64,000 nucleotides of DNA from the NCBI RefSeq assembly GCF_000524195.1, contig NW_020170486.1, forward strand, positions 1 to 64,000. Direction: 5' to 3'. Position 1 is the stretch's first letter. Each line of letters starts with the position of its first letter. Origin of the DNA: Echinococcus granulosus (taxonomy: Eukaryota; Platyhelminthes; Cestoda; Cyclophyllidea; Taeniidae). The position numbers and the translations under genes were made by a program. This document shows positions 11,889 to 24,000 of the stretch, piece by piece. The notes below the pieces were generated by a model. It was not told the DNA's origin and made no database searches. It worked only from the letters and a program-made list of their open reading frames with translations.

Positions 11889-14298
11889 CATTATTCGTGT
11901 TTTTATCCTTTTTTCCCCTTACTTTACTCCCCAAAATGTCTGTCTACTTCATCGAATATATGAAATAATACAAATATATCTTCTTTTTGCTAACTTCTGA
12001 GGATTACGGTGTCAGCATTCAGCGTCTCCCATCGCTTGGAGATATAATAACATCCAATGTATGGGATTAACTTATTTCTTAGTTATACGAAGGCAGCTTC
12101 TTTATTACCTCCTATTGTGATACGTGCATGTCAAAGTTGTTTACAGCTGTCATTGTCAGCACTGACATAAAGTTACTAGAATTCCCAGGCGTATGAAAAT
12201 TATACTAAAAGCTCCCACGTTTAGGTGTAGTCACCTGACAGAGACATAATTAAATTCTTTTTTTGTATGATCACATTAATTGTTTAGGCGGTTTCTCAAA
12301 AAGTGCAGAAAATTGTAATTATTTTATTTAATACCAAATTTTTATTTTATTTGTTATGGAATGTTTATTTAATTTGGGAGGGGATGTACGTTCCGAATAA
12401 GCTGGAGCTTACTTTTTGTGTCCCTATATTCGAAAGAACATCCCAAAGGGTCATCACTTTAATAGGTCAAAATTCTCTTTTTTTCAAGCAATCCTATCTT
12501 CTAAATGACATTTTTCAAATTGACGTCTGTCTTAAATCACAAACTGATTTTAGGAACCATCACAGATTGCCATTTTGGAATTCTTCCCGTTTCAACGCAG
12601 AGTTTAGGTGACTTTTCGGAAGAATAGCGCTTTGTGCAAAGTATGCCTTGCGTATTTCAGCAGCATAGAGCGCATTTTAGTACTGTCCATTTCAAAGGTG
12701 AAGCTAAGGTCATTTATGAATGGCCAATTATATTTTACCGGGGGACGGAATTATCCAAATAGCCTGAATATGGATCTAGCCGAACAATGCACTGATTACC
12801 TTGCACAATGGCAAGGGAAAATACAAGATTAATCAGATGTAAAACACATGGAATGCTTAAAAAGTTGCGCATGCTTGCGCTGTAGTTACGCGGGAGCCTA
12901 AGACTCCGTCATTGCACTGTACTGGGTTCGTTGTTTAACTAAATCCTGGTTTTATTAACAGACCACTTTAGGGTTCCGTCATTGTAGCAGTGTCGGGTGG
13001 CTTGGCCTTCAGGCTATGCTAGTAGCCCCCTACCCTTCTACTGGCCGGAATTTGTTTTAAATACTATTTTCAAGACTCCTTTAAATTTAGGAAAAAGATG
13101 GGAGAGCTGTAAGCTAAATTTTTGCATTTTCCGACATTTGGGCTGTCCTTACCAGACCGCTGACAATATTTACTTTCTTTGTTCAAAACATTATTAAACA
13201 TTAAATTTTAAAAACTACTTGTAAAGATGGTAAAAAAGCAAAACCAAAGGGTAATTTGCCTAGGATTTTAAATACTACCTTAAAATATGTATTGCTAAAT
13301 CTTTAAAGGAATGTCAAATTTTTACTACCATAAAACCCAAAATTTTTTAACGTGCAAAGCACAAAATTTTTAATTTCTTAATTTTTTAATTTCTTGCAAA
13401 ATTAACGTTTGTATACAGGGGTGATATTTGACCCTGAGGGCAAAAACGGCGGTCTTATCGAAGCTCAGTCGCTAATTGCGTCTTGCTACTTAACCCCTCA
13501 CACGCTCAACTAACTTTAAGAGCGTAGACTAGAACATATATGGAATATATTTCGTGCAACTTCTTAAAAATACTAAAAGTGTGTAATACATGTGCAAATA
13601 AATCAAACTGTCTGCTTATGGTTAAATTAAGTACTCCGTAATTGTTGCATCTGAAACCTGACAGGTAGGGATTTTTCAACGATATGTGGTAGAATGTGTG
13701 GAGGTGATCTTGACAATACTAGCGCAAACAAAGGGTTCTGTCGGAAGCCTGGTTTTTTCCAAATTGACAACTGGTTGTACTTTCAGTTGAAAGGTAGGGA
13801 ATATTTTGCCAAATCATATCTCTTTCAAATGAAAATGATAAGAGGTGACACTTTTGATTGTGTATCTGAACGTATGGCTGATTTGCAGATAACAAGTGGT
13901 GAATTTTCTAGTCTACCTCTCGTCCGTGATTGACAAGTTGCAGTGCCTAGCTTCCTGCAAGCTGCGCAGTTAGATCACATGCTTTGGTGAAAAAGTTACT
14001 GACACAATTTCTCTGAATGTGGCAGTTTGTGCTCTTATGGAATTATGGCATTTCAGAGAACAAGTAAGACGAAAGGCGATAAACTTGCCTTAGATATGAG
14101 CATGACAGTTACTGACATAGGCTTTCCACCACAGGGTCTTTTCTGTAGCCTCATTGAATGGTTTAATGTAGGGGTGAGGGGGAGACGATAGAATTGAAGC
14201 GCTTGATGCCATAGGCTCACATTATTTACCTGTCTCCTAACTGGTCATTGTGTGTCAACATAAAAACCCACATTTTGGTGAAAACAAATAGACACAAA
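11889..14298. other. Intergenic, no gene seen
   Basis: AT-rich sequence between tegument loci. Open frames at 12303-12832 and 13694-13933 have no recognisable domain and no flanking splice logic. Two short segments near 12900-12925 and 12970-13000 share the words TCCGTCATTG and (T)CGGGT/CTGGGT, suggesting a small degenerate duplication. Confidence 0.5.
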
Positions 14299-14424
14299 AT
14301 GTCATCCAGTCGTGAAATTGGCGCTCTCTTTGAGGAGGTTGACTGTAACCACAATGGATTCATTACAAGAAAAGAGTTGACTGATTATGTGGAGAAAAAT
14401 CATCTTCCACCAGAAACTGTAGAT
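14299..14424 (+). CDS. Orphan or alternative first exon of a tegument antigen
   Basis: A 126-nt exon (42 codons) opens with ATG and ends at a GTAAGT donor in phase 0, exactly like the first exons of the neighbouring family members. It encodes a canonical EF-hand loop, D-C-N-H-N-G-F-I-T-R-K-E, with all calcium ligand positions filled. No second or third exon lies before the next first exon (14736-14867), only about 310 bp away. It can splice in frame to 14961-15055, giving a second isoform of that gene with a different first EF-hand. Alternatively it is the surviving first exon of a tandem copy whose other exons were lost. Confidence 0.65.
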
Positions 14425-14644
14425 GTAAGTGGCTACTCTTTCTATTAATGTATTTTAGTTGTAGTTTTGAGACTCTGTAATCTAACCAAGTGGTATTTTG
14501 CTCATCAAGTCACAGTTTATCGGTTCAAACGATCCCACAGCTAAAAGATTTGTTGAGTTTATATCTTCTCTAGAAAGATAAAAGCAACCGCATGTTACCT
14601 TAGGACTAATTGATTGCGTGCGCAGACAGCGAAATGAAGAAAGG

Positions 14645-14652
14645 TATATAAG
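14645..14652 (+). promoter_or_regulatory. TATA-like box
   Basis: TATATAAG lies about 84 bp upstream of the ATG at 14736 and downstream of the 14299-14424 exon. If functional it gives the second first-exon its own promoter, which fits alternative-promoter use. Motif match only. Confidence 0.4.
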
Positions 14653-14735
14653 GCCAGATAGGTTCCACGTTTTTGTGAGTGTGTGTGCACAGTGTTGTGA
14701 TCAGCCTAGGCGTTTGCGCTTACACCTGCTGCAAA

Positions 14736-16114
14736 ATGTCAATGCCAGTGAGTCAAGAGTTGGCTAAAATGTTTGAGGCCATTGATACCAACTTCAATGG
14801 CTACATCACAAGGGATGAACTGGAAGATTATGCCAAAAAGACCGGTCAGCCTGAATCCATGGTCGATGTAAATCTCTTGTCATTATCACCACTTTTATGC
14901 TTTAGCATTTTTGGTTATTTGCTTGTTTTGAGGTTTTTTTTTCCTTGGTTTTCTTGATAGGACTGGTTTAAATGGTTTGATTTTGGAAATACCGGAAAAA
15001 TTACCTATGAGGATATGTGTGAGACCTTGGCGATTGGAATGACTAAATCCTACTCGTACGTTTCACTTTTTGACCATCTAGGATTTAAAAAATGATTTTT
15101 ATTCTATAATGCTCAACGCTGATTGATTCATTAGTCTGCTAAACACCTGGTCTAAACAAGTTTGTGTTTTTTTATTAGCCAGTTGTTAAAATAATTAGGA
15201 CTTGGCATAAATCATCAAGTGACAGTTACTTTACTAAGGAATATAGTTGACAAATAAAGAATCATGTGGTGATAGTGAGTAAAAGAGGATTTGGTAGTAC
15301 AAGGTAGAACACAAAAATTTCCGTGCCATTGATCGGAGTGTGCAGTTGACTGGATGGTTGTGTGCACGCAAACACTGGTAAGCTCAGGACTTACCTACTA
15401 GAGGGCGCCATGGTAGTGATGAATGGTGAATTTACAGAAACTCTCCACCTGGGGCATAACTGCTCTCTCGCACAACAGGGTACAGTGTGCCAAAATGCAT
15501 CGCACAATAGACTGAGTCAATGAGGCCACAAATTACTAGGCGCCAAGTGTTTATACCTTAAGATTGTGACCCAAGGCGATTATGTAGGCGTAAGAGAGGG
15601 TAAAGACTATTACAATTTCACAACTTTTCGATATTTTTAATTAAAATGAAGAAATGGATGAAATTTAATTAAATCTTGATGCATCAAAAACGTTTCTTGA
15701 ATTTCCTGATCACTCTCTTGCTCTATTTTGTACAGAGAAAAGGTGGAGAAGAAACGTGAAATGATTCAGAAAGGAAAAATTGCCCCACCAAAAGATATGC
15801 CCAAGGAATATGCAGCACCCCAACCCAAACCAGGATGGTTGGAAGGGGTCACTTTGCTTTACACAGGTCGGTCGGAGGAGGGTCTCCTGGAATATGTTGT
15901 TAGTGTGGTGAAGAGTGCCAACATGCAGGATTTTGACAAGGAGTCTAGTTTTGCTCGTTACCTAAAGGAGACAATGGAAAAGAAATGGGGTCGTCATTGG
16001 CAGGTTATTGTGAGCCAATCTACCTTCGGTTGTGCTGTGGGTCACGAGGAGAACTACTTTGTGCACTTCCAATATGGCCCACATTTGTTCATCCTTTATC
16101 GCACTACTGAGTGA
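14736..16114 (+). CDS. Tegument antigen (EF-hand plus dynein light chain), 201 aa
   Basis: Exons 14736-14867, 14961-15055 and 15736-16114 give an uninterrupted 201-aa protein. Exon 1 holds a canonical EF-hand loop (D-T-N-F-N-G-Y-I-T-R-D-E, residues about 17-28). Exon 2 holds WFKWF and a degenerate second loop (D-F-G-N-T-G-K-I-T-Y-E-D). Exon 3 begins with a basic helix (EKVEKKREM), a short Pro/Lys linker and a DLC domain with RHWQVIVSQSTFGCAVGHE and a C-terminal FILYRTTE. Such proteins are abundant antigens of the flatworm tegument; the DLC fold suggests motor or tail-anchor binding, though function is poorly defined. Junction phases are 0 then 2, as in every family member here. The best-preserved member of the cluster. 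Confidence 0.9.
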
Positions 16115-17870
16115 AACCTGACATCATCCTTATCATTTAATACTTTCATTAATCCATAATTACTGCTGGTTTGTAGCTACAATTTGTCATTCTCCGCCTG
16201 AAAATACCACTGGCATATATAGGTACTTTTCTTCAAGATACTACCTAAACACTACTTCAGGACTTTTGGGCAAACGGAAAACTTGCATTGTTATTAAAGG
16301 CAATCGAGCATTACAATGGATTGAGATTATCCCCAAGATTGGTGTTATAAGTCCATTCACTTGCATCGTCACATATGTGTGACGTAACACCTTTCTTACT
16401 TTAAGCTGTAAGTTTTAGATGAAAAAGGAATCAGACGATTTAAGGAGATGAAAGAAAATAAAAAGTAGATAGTTTTACACTAGATGACAGAAGTAATGAA
16501 CCTTCTACTAAAAATTTCCAAATGCTATCCATTGGAAATACATGGGAGTACTGCTGATGAAAAAAATATATTTATGGTGTGGAAAAGGAAGAATACCAAT
16601 ATTTTTTAAAGGACAGCATATTTTATCCCACGTAATGGCATCACAAGAACGGGGAAAGTTTACAACATTCGTTGATGGGTGATGGCCCCATTAAAACAAC
16701 CTTATTGGTTGATGGCGGCTTATTGTAAGAATGAGCGGGTTAATTTCCCTGACAGCTTTGTTATCGATTACATTAAGGCCTTTGGTAGTACCACGAACCT
16801 TTGGTGAAGTAGCATTTAACCAAAGTCTGTTTGGGGGAACATACTACTTACTTATATGGCAAAGAGTCGGTCGGCTACTAGTAGTATCCACCTTGTTGAA
16901 CAAACTATCTAATCACTAAGGCAGCAAAATGACTAATTAAACACCGAGCGTTCTCAGGCCTCCTCCCCCCTCCCTCCTTCCAGAATCCGTAATAAGGCAA
17001 AGCAGTGGCGGAAATACATACTACTTATAAACTAGAAGGCAACCAGCATGGTCCAAGTGCCACATCGAAAAGCAAAGCAGTAGCACCATCTGCGAAGACT
17101 GAGATGTTTACGTGGTTTAACATAAAAGTCAATGAAGTGCCAAATCGCTTCGCTTTCTCTGTTTTCAAAGTTAACAAAAAAGGAACTTACACTTCATCAC
17201 CCGGTAGTACACAATGAACTTACGAAGTACATCAACTTGGGTCATGCTCTCGACGGATTCTGTTTTTTCAGGCCATCTTTCATGCAACCGATTGCTTCGG
17301 TGAACTGCGGAGGAGATCAGTGGTGCCCTACCTGCATGCAATTTCTCACTTCATCAACAAAACGCTTCAATGACTAAGATGCCATTGTGGGCAGAATTTT
17401 GTCATAATGCCACATTCAAAACAAACTTGGCAAAAAAAACAAACAAACAAAAGTACATTTGTAACGTGAGTTGTTTTAATGAACTTAACTGATTAAAAGT
17501 GGGTAAAAGTGGAATTTTCGGTTGTACATACTTCTATTCACCCTCGTAATATGAAAGGTTGGTTCGGCTTAGCCTTTTTGACAAGAGCCATCTAGACCAG
17601 AGTGCTTTTCACTTTGGAACTACTACCCGTCTTTTCTTGTTAGTGAAGGAGGATTTTCGCAAATTTTCAGTGCACTTTTCTTTCACTTGGAAAAAAAACT
17701 AAAGAACACAACAACTTGGCGATTCGTACCTTGGCCTGAACTGCAACCCGCATATTGCCTGATTGGTCGAGGCCGTTGTTTATAACCCCTTTGTGCGAAT
17801 TGTGAACATCTAAGTGACAGAAAAAGGGAAGAAAGGAGGAAGGAAGGAGGGAAAGGAAGAAAAGAAAAAA
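16115..17870. other. Intergenic, no gene seen
   Basis: No exon with matching splice signals or family resemblance. A purine-rich run (AGGAAGGAGGGAAAGG type) sits at 17821-17870, immediately upstream of the next ATG, and continues an open frame. The tegument exon start is placed at the internal ATG at 17871 because all paralogues begin there. Confidence 0.5.
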
Positions 17871-19800
17871 ATGGAGCTTGATGATATACTGGATCAGATT
17901 GAGAGAGTTGACACCGACGCCAATGGCTACGTAACAAGGGAAGAATTGGAAAAATATTTTAAAACGACTGATCAGGATTTGTCGATTGTAGATGTAAGAT
18001 GATTTACAAGTTTATTTTTTCTTTGAAAAAGTTAATCAATTTCATGTAAATACTCAGTGATCGTATTTGACAAATTAGGTGTCTGATGCTTTGACGCCCC
18101 AACCTGTAATGCAATGACTGCACATTTGGCATCTTGACTGACGGTTTCTTTCCATGTTACTAATCCACATCCTGGATAGGTGGATGTGGTTTTTATTTTG
18201 TTTAACTGAGGTGCAAATCTTGAGCCCTCCTAATAGCCTCTCCTTGAAACCGGAGAACAGAATGTAGTAGCCCGTGTGGTAGAAGAATTATGGCAGAACA
18301 AGAGGGCTTGAAGACTCTGGAGTTGCTAAGATTGGTGTTTGAATGCAATTGTTTTAATGATTGAAAAGCCACTGAGGCGGTAACATTAAACGCACTTTAA
18401 TAAATTACTTTCCTCTAATGAGTTCATCATTGTGTGATGATGCCTTTAATTCTCTCTAAAATTCGGACTGGGTAATAAAGCCTTTTAACCAACCATATGG
18501 AAATTCAAATTGTCGAGAATTTAGCGAATTTTTTGACTCTACTTCATGTTTTTTTTTCCTTTTGTACTCAACGATACTGCGATTCAACACTGCCAATGCC
18601 TACTCTATCAATGACAACTGGGATTGATGGAATTAATTTTATTCCATTTAGAGCTGGTTTAGGTGGTTTGACTTGGATAATAAGGGTGTAATTGAGGCGG
18701 AGGACATTTGCGCCACCCTTGGGATACCGATGCGTGAACCATACGCGTAAGTTGCTTTTACTACCTATCCTCTTCAAATGTATTGTTAGAGCGCTCAGGA
18801 TCTGGTATTTGATTGCTTCTGCGGGGATGCATTTGTCATGGGTTAAAACAAGTTCTAACTCCTTCCTCCTTCTCCTACCGCCTCCTCCAAGGAAGCACCT
18901 TTGACTAGCGATTAGATACTTGGGTACTGAGAGATGCATTTATTATCACAGTATATTTAACCGGTAATCGTGTGATAGATGGCACAAGATAGAGTAACGG
19001 GTACCACCATATCGGTAATGCGGGACAATTTGCCTTAATCACATGAACCGTCATGAATGCGCACTTTTTATGTCAATGAAAAGGCCTTCACTGCTATCAC
19101 GTATTCAAAGGGTCTCTTCTCCTTTCCCATTTTAAGCCAACGTGTAAAGGCTAATCGAGAAAGGAGAAGAAAGACGTCCTTACCAATGTCGGATTCGCGC
19201 TCCAAAAGGCTCATCGATTCGGCCAGACATTCAAGCCTGAGTAGCAAGTCGAGCAGTTCAAAAGAAGTAGCCAATCGACAACGCGGTTCCACTACCTCGT
19301 CTAGTTCCAACGAGGCAAAGGTTGACAAAGCAGGCAAAATCTCACCTGATCGACGGGTAGACAGTCAGAAATCGCTGTCTGACGGAAGCTCTCAAAGTGG
19401 GCCCATCAAGGAGGTGACTGCACCAGTGGAGGCCAGTGCACCTCGATTTGCTGGAGCAAAGTACAACGATACGCAAAGCGTAGAGTCTAGTGGTAGTAGC
19501 AGTAATAGTAGTTCCAGTCTCCGAGACAGTTTCGAAATTCTCCACGAGGAAGCGGTGGATGAAGAGCTGTTGAAAGATGTGATGAAAATTGTCAAGGCTA
19601 ATGAGGATAAAGTTAAAGAGGAAAAGGATATGGCTAAATTATTGAAAGATGGTGTAGAAAAGAGACATGGCAAACACTGGCAAGCTATTGTTGCTTATAC
19701 AAATCTGGGATGCAATGTTGAACATGAGGTTAAAACATTTGTTTATTTGCGAAAAAATAATCGCATATTCATTCTCTTCCGCACACCCATAGCTGAGTAG
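17871..19800 (+). CDS. Tegument antigen with long Ser-rich linker, 293 aa
   Basis: Exons 17871-17993, 18652-18746 and 19137-19800 join in frame. Exon 1 has a canonical EF-hand (D-T-D-A-N-G-Y-V-T-R-E-E). Exon 2 has WFRWF and a second loop, D-L-D-N-K-G-V-I-E-A-E-D, the least degenerate second EF-hand in the cluster. Exon 3 is 664 nt against 379-409 nt in the paralogues: after a basic start it encodes about 120 residues rich in Ser, Lys and Arg (roughly residues 85-205), then a DLC domain (KHWQAIVAYTNLGCNVEHE, ending FILFRTPIAE). The linker has the look of a disordered, phosphorylatable segment. It replaces the short Ala/Pro linker of its relatives, so this protein is nearly half again as long as the family norm. 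Confidence 0.88.
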
Positions 19801-21029
19801 GGCAGAGCAGGAGGATATATGGATGCACGAAATTCTATGAAGCCTGTTTGACTGACTCTCTTATACCTTTGATTTGTACCTACTAACTCGCATTTTGACA
19901 AAATTAGAAAGAAAGCAGCTACGTTTGTTGTACTTAGACCAAAAAAATGCGTCATGTGGTAACTTACCATTCTCTGTCTCACTTCTGTTTGGATGGTTGG
20001 TGAAGTGTTGTTGGGCCGTTGGAATCAGCCGTGAACTAGGGCGTCTCGACTAGAGGTCAGGCGCGAGGACACACTCAAACTGCGTGAGTGGTAGTGGCGG
20101 CCTCTCCTTGAGGTCTAGACGGTGGAGGTGGTAGGGAGATGAGCACCTCAGAGCGTTGTGTTGAGGACAGAACCCGCCATGAGAGCAATTCGATCGACAG
20201 TGCTTCCTGCCGTGACTGAGTGAAAAACATAGAAGGAATCCCGAGTTTGACGGCAATCGTGATCTTGCGTGATAGTCTCCACAAGGTCACCAGCTGCCAA
20301 TGTGGAGACGGCCTGAGTGTGTGCCTCAGCCGATGGTTGTAATTAAGCGTAGCCAATAATAACCGGTGAACCTTGACCTTCAACTAATACGATTAAAGTA
20401 CACCTCTAATTTGGACAAACCGATAAAGAAAAAATGGATGAAAGCACGTCCCCCCAGAAGGCTTAGGGATGCGTCACCAAGTAAAGGTTCTGGGATGCTA
20501 AAGAGGGCGTTTTTTTGAGGTTGTCATCACCATCAAAACGGTTTATGATAGTGCCACCCACCCCCGCCCCAACGCGCATTTGTCCTTTTATTCCGACTGC
20601 ACAAAACAAGAAATTCCCCTAAACAATCAGCGGACTTGAAACACCGAACCGGAACACCTGTTGAACTGACAACATGGATGACACTCTTCTCAGTGGAGCA
20701 GTGTTGTATCACATTGGAACACTTGAAGAGGCAAACATCACCACACATCGACATACACTCAAACCAAGCCGACCTCGGCTTTGAGAGCTTTCCACCACTT
20801 TTCCAGAAATCTCTGCGTTCCCCTCATTCTCACAAACCTCACCACCATGTGATTTTAGCAACATTGTTAAGACATCTTTACAGATCCCAAAAATCCCACA
20901 AAAAAATGTAAAGCCGAGAAAAATATGTTTGATTTACAATGGTTAGGAAAGGCAAGCAGGGAATCACAATCAATCTACGTGGCATTCTGTACTGGCAATA
21001 GCATGATGAAAGACATGGCACAGCTAATG
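19801..21029. other. Intergenic between convergent genes
   Basis: The stretch lies between the 3' ends of the plus-strand tegument gene and minus-strand VPS39, so both 3' untranslated regions must fall here. GC content rises at 20040-20330, with several overlapping open frames but no splice logic or domain. No gene is supported. Confidence 0.5.
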
Positions 21030-24000
21030 TTACAATAGAGGCGAGTCGGAGTCTACAGGAAGATCGCGACAGCACCCATAGTGCACTAGGTCACCGGAGT
21101 CTGGATACCGTACAAAGGCAGCGTTGCCAATTCGTCGTCGACACTGGCGACACCGACTCAATGTGGTCACTTTGAACATCTGAGCGGCGGTAGTTGCGAC
21201 GCAGGCGTTGTGCGACTGCACACTTTCCCTGTGGACCGCGCTCGTGAAGAAGATCAGACGCGTCCACAAGCTCGCCTGTTGCCTGAGGGCTGACTGCAAA
21301 ATCAAAAACATTTGAGATGCTTAACTCATCGTATTTACGATTCCTGGGGGGGGGGGAAAGAGGGGGAGGAGAACAAACCTCGAGGAAAGGAGAAAGCAAT
21401 TTAAGGTCCGTATCATCGGGAAGCATGTGGAGAACCTTGGTGACGTCAATCAGTTCACCAAACCGGAGCATAACCGCAAGAGCGAGATCCATCCGTGGTT
21501 TGAAACGCAAATCAAGCTCGTTATGAGGCACGCTAGAGGACTCTGGGAAAGACGAATAAAGATAGTACGAGGAATGGGGCGAGACTCCGAATTACATGGG
21601 CCTATCAAAAGTACCTACTAAATTTTTCAATAATGCATCAGATGAAAAAAGGAACAGTTTTCAAGTATCATCACCTGTATCGTAGGTGTTGTTAGGGAGA
21701 ACAATGCCAAGTGCAATGGGTTCCAGTGGATTGAGACAGACATCAACAAGTACCGTGTAGATCTCGCACAGATTGATGTCCTCCTGGTCCTTCTTTGCAC
21801 TTTTTCCGGAAACTCTGGCAACGTACTGCTGTTCGGCCTTAGCCTGAGTTCGAGCACAATGTCCCAGGGCCTTATCCCAACTGTTCAACAAGTGAATCCA
21901 CATGTTGAGGGCCTAAAGAGAAGGAAGATAAACGATGTGTGTGAAATGGCACACCAAGAAAACAACCAGCCTTCATTTAAGCCAATTTACTTGTCTGTGT
22001 CGCTTTAGACGCTCAAGCAGGACAGTACGCTCCTCAAAACAGCCATCGTAGGGAAAGTGGAGGAGCAATTCCTCCGCGGAGACTTGTACATCCCCCATAT
22101 TGAGAAAATGAAGTAGGCGGGAGCGAAGACGTGCAACAATACCATCCTTGGGCCTCTCATCCGCCACGCGATAGGCCATGACCTTGTCATCGGTATGTAG
22201 TTGAATTTGATTACTGGAATTCGAAAAAGTGTTAAGTCTTGGAAGTTGTTCATTAATAGTAAGGTTTATTACAATTTTTGCTCTCAAAATGTTTGCATAA
22301 AGGTGCAACACTATTGGCTATTATTGGGGGAAGAGAAAAAAGGGGCAAACAGTCTCACATGAGAACCCTGACATATCTATCAAACAGTTCCACTTGGGGC
22401 GGAAAACCAGGGGGGAGTGCGCAAATCTCTGGCATCGTATAACCATCAGACGCATCACCCTCTGGTTCAATGCGCTGACAAATGTGACAGGGGGTGGAAC
22501 GACGATGAGAATGGTGATGCTTTGGAAATGGCCAAATGCATGTTGACTCCCACTGCCTCTCTACAGGAGTTGACTCCGAATTAGAAGTTGAGGAATGGGA
22601 GAAAATTGGAATATCCACGCTGTTTTGGACGTCTCTAATGACCTAAAATATGATGTATAAGTCTTGAGTAGAGATTCTGGTAAAACTTAATGCGGTACGT
22701 ACGGGCAATTACATGATGAACTGTTGGTTGGTATTTCACTAAAATTTGAAGCAGTGGGAATGGTGAAGAAAAGTTGAAGTAAAATTCAAAAACCGATTGG
22801 GGAAGATTCACGATAAATAACATCATGAAAAGATTCAATAAACAAGTCTAAAAAAGCACTATTACCATTGGAGATTTGGAGGGGGAGAGAGGCGAGGAGC
22901 TTCTATCGAAAAAGACGGTAGGACCAAAATCCACTTCATCGTTGAGTACGTCAAGTGCGTCCAGTCCCTCCTCCTCCTCCTCATCTTCACAGATGCAGGG
23001 ACCAAAGAGGATACACTCGAGGAACGGTAGGAGTAGGTGTGGTGCCACACGTTCCAAGTAGCGCATTGCTTTATCACGGTAGCTGATTAGGGAATAATAC
23101 TCCGCTTTGTCTAGAGAGGCAGAAAGAGAGAGAGGGACGTTTAGCGATTCCTCCATATCCACTGAGTCTATACTGATCAGAGTGGGTTCACTTACTTGAT
23201 GCAGAGGCATTTTCTCGAATCTGCCGTTCCCATGCTGTGAAAATACTCATCCACGCCCTTGGGTGATGCATGAGCACATCTTCACCGAACTCCATAACCA
23301 GATCGAAAGGTGCACCAGTGAGACGTTTTAGGTAGTTGGTAATGCTGCACTGATTCAACTGTTTATCTGAAGCTACATTGCTGTCAGTGTCACCATCCGA
23401 AACCACTGATGTGAGACAATGAAGCGCCTTGCGGTGCAAACCGCGCATTCTGTACACTGTGACAAGGTCCTAGGAAAGCATAATCACCTCGCGTCTATTG
23501 ATCAGTAAGATTGTGTCCTTTCTATTCCAATCGCATTAAATCTCACCTTTATACGGTTATTAGCTTTGAGCATTTCCTCCGCCTCCTCAAGCGAGCAATA
23601 GTTTTCTTGTCTCAAAAGAGGTCCGATTCTAGCAACGTTGGTCACCTGGTAACATTTTAGAAGGCTCGTGTCAACCACTTGGAGCAAACAACTTCTCCGT
23701 CTTTGCTCTATACCACAATCCACAATAACTCCACACGGGACGCATTGTCCAAGAAAACCATCTAGACTCATCTCCTGAGGACGATTAGATCGAAGATGGT
23801 TTCGCCATCGGACGAGAAATGTAATGAGTGGCTCGAAAAGCGCAGCCCTATCAGAATCCGCAAGAGGCTACAAAAATGTTACTTATTAGACATAAGTAGG
23901 CAGTTCGGGGTGGTTAAACAAAGGAACAAACCATCGGAGATGACGGATAATGCAGTTTGGCCGATTGCTCTTCACCAAGCAGACCAGGACATAACCCAAT

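Noticed and set aside
12303..12832. Two consecutive plus-strand open frames.
   Set aside because: AT-rich, no recognisable motif, no compatible splice junctions with the tegument exons.
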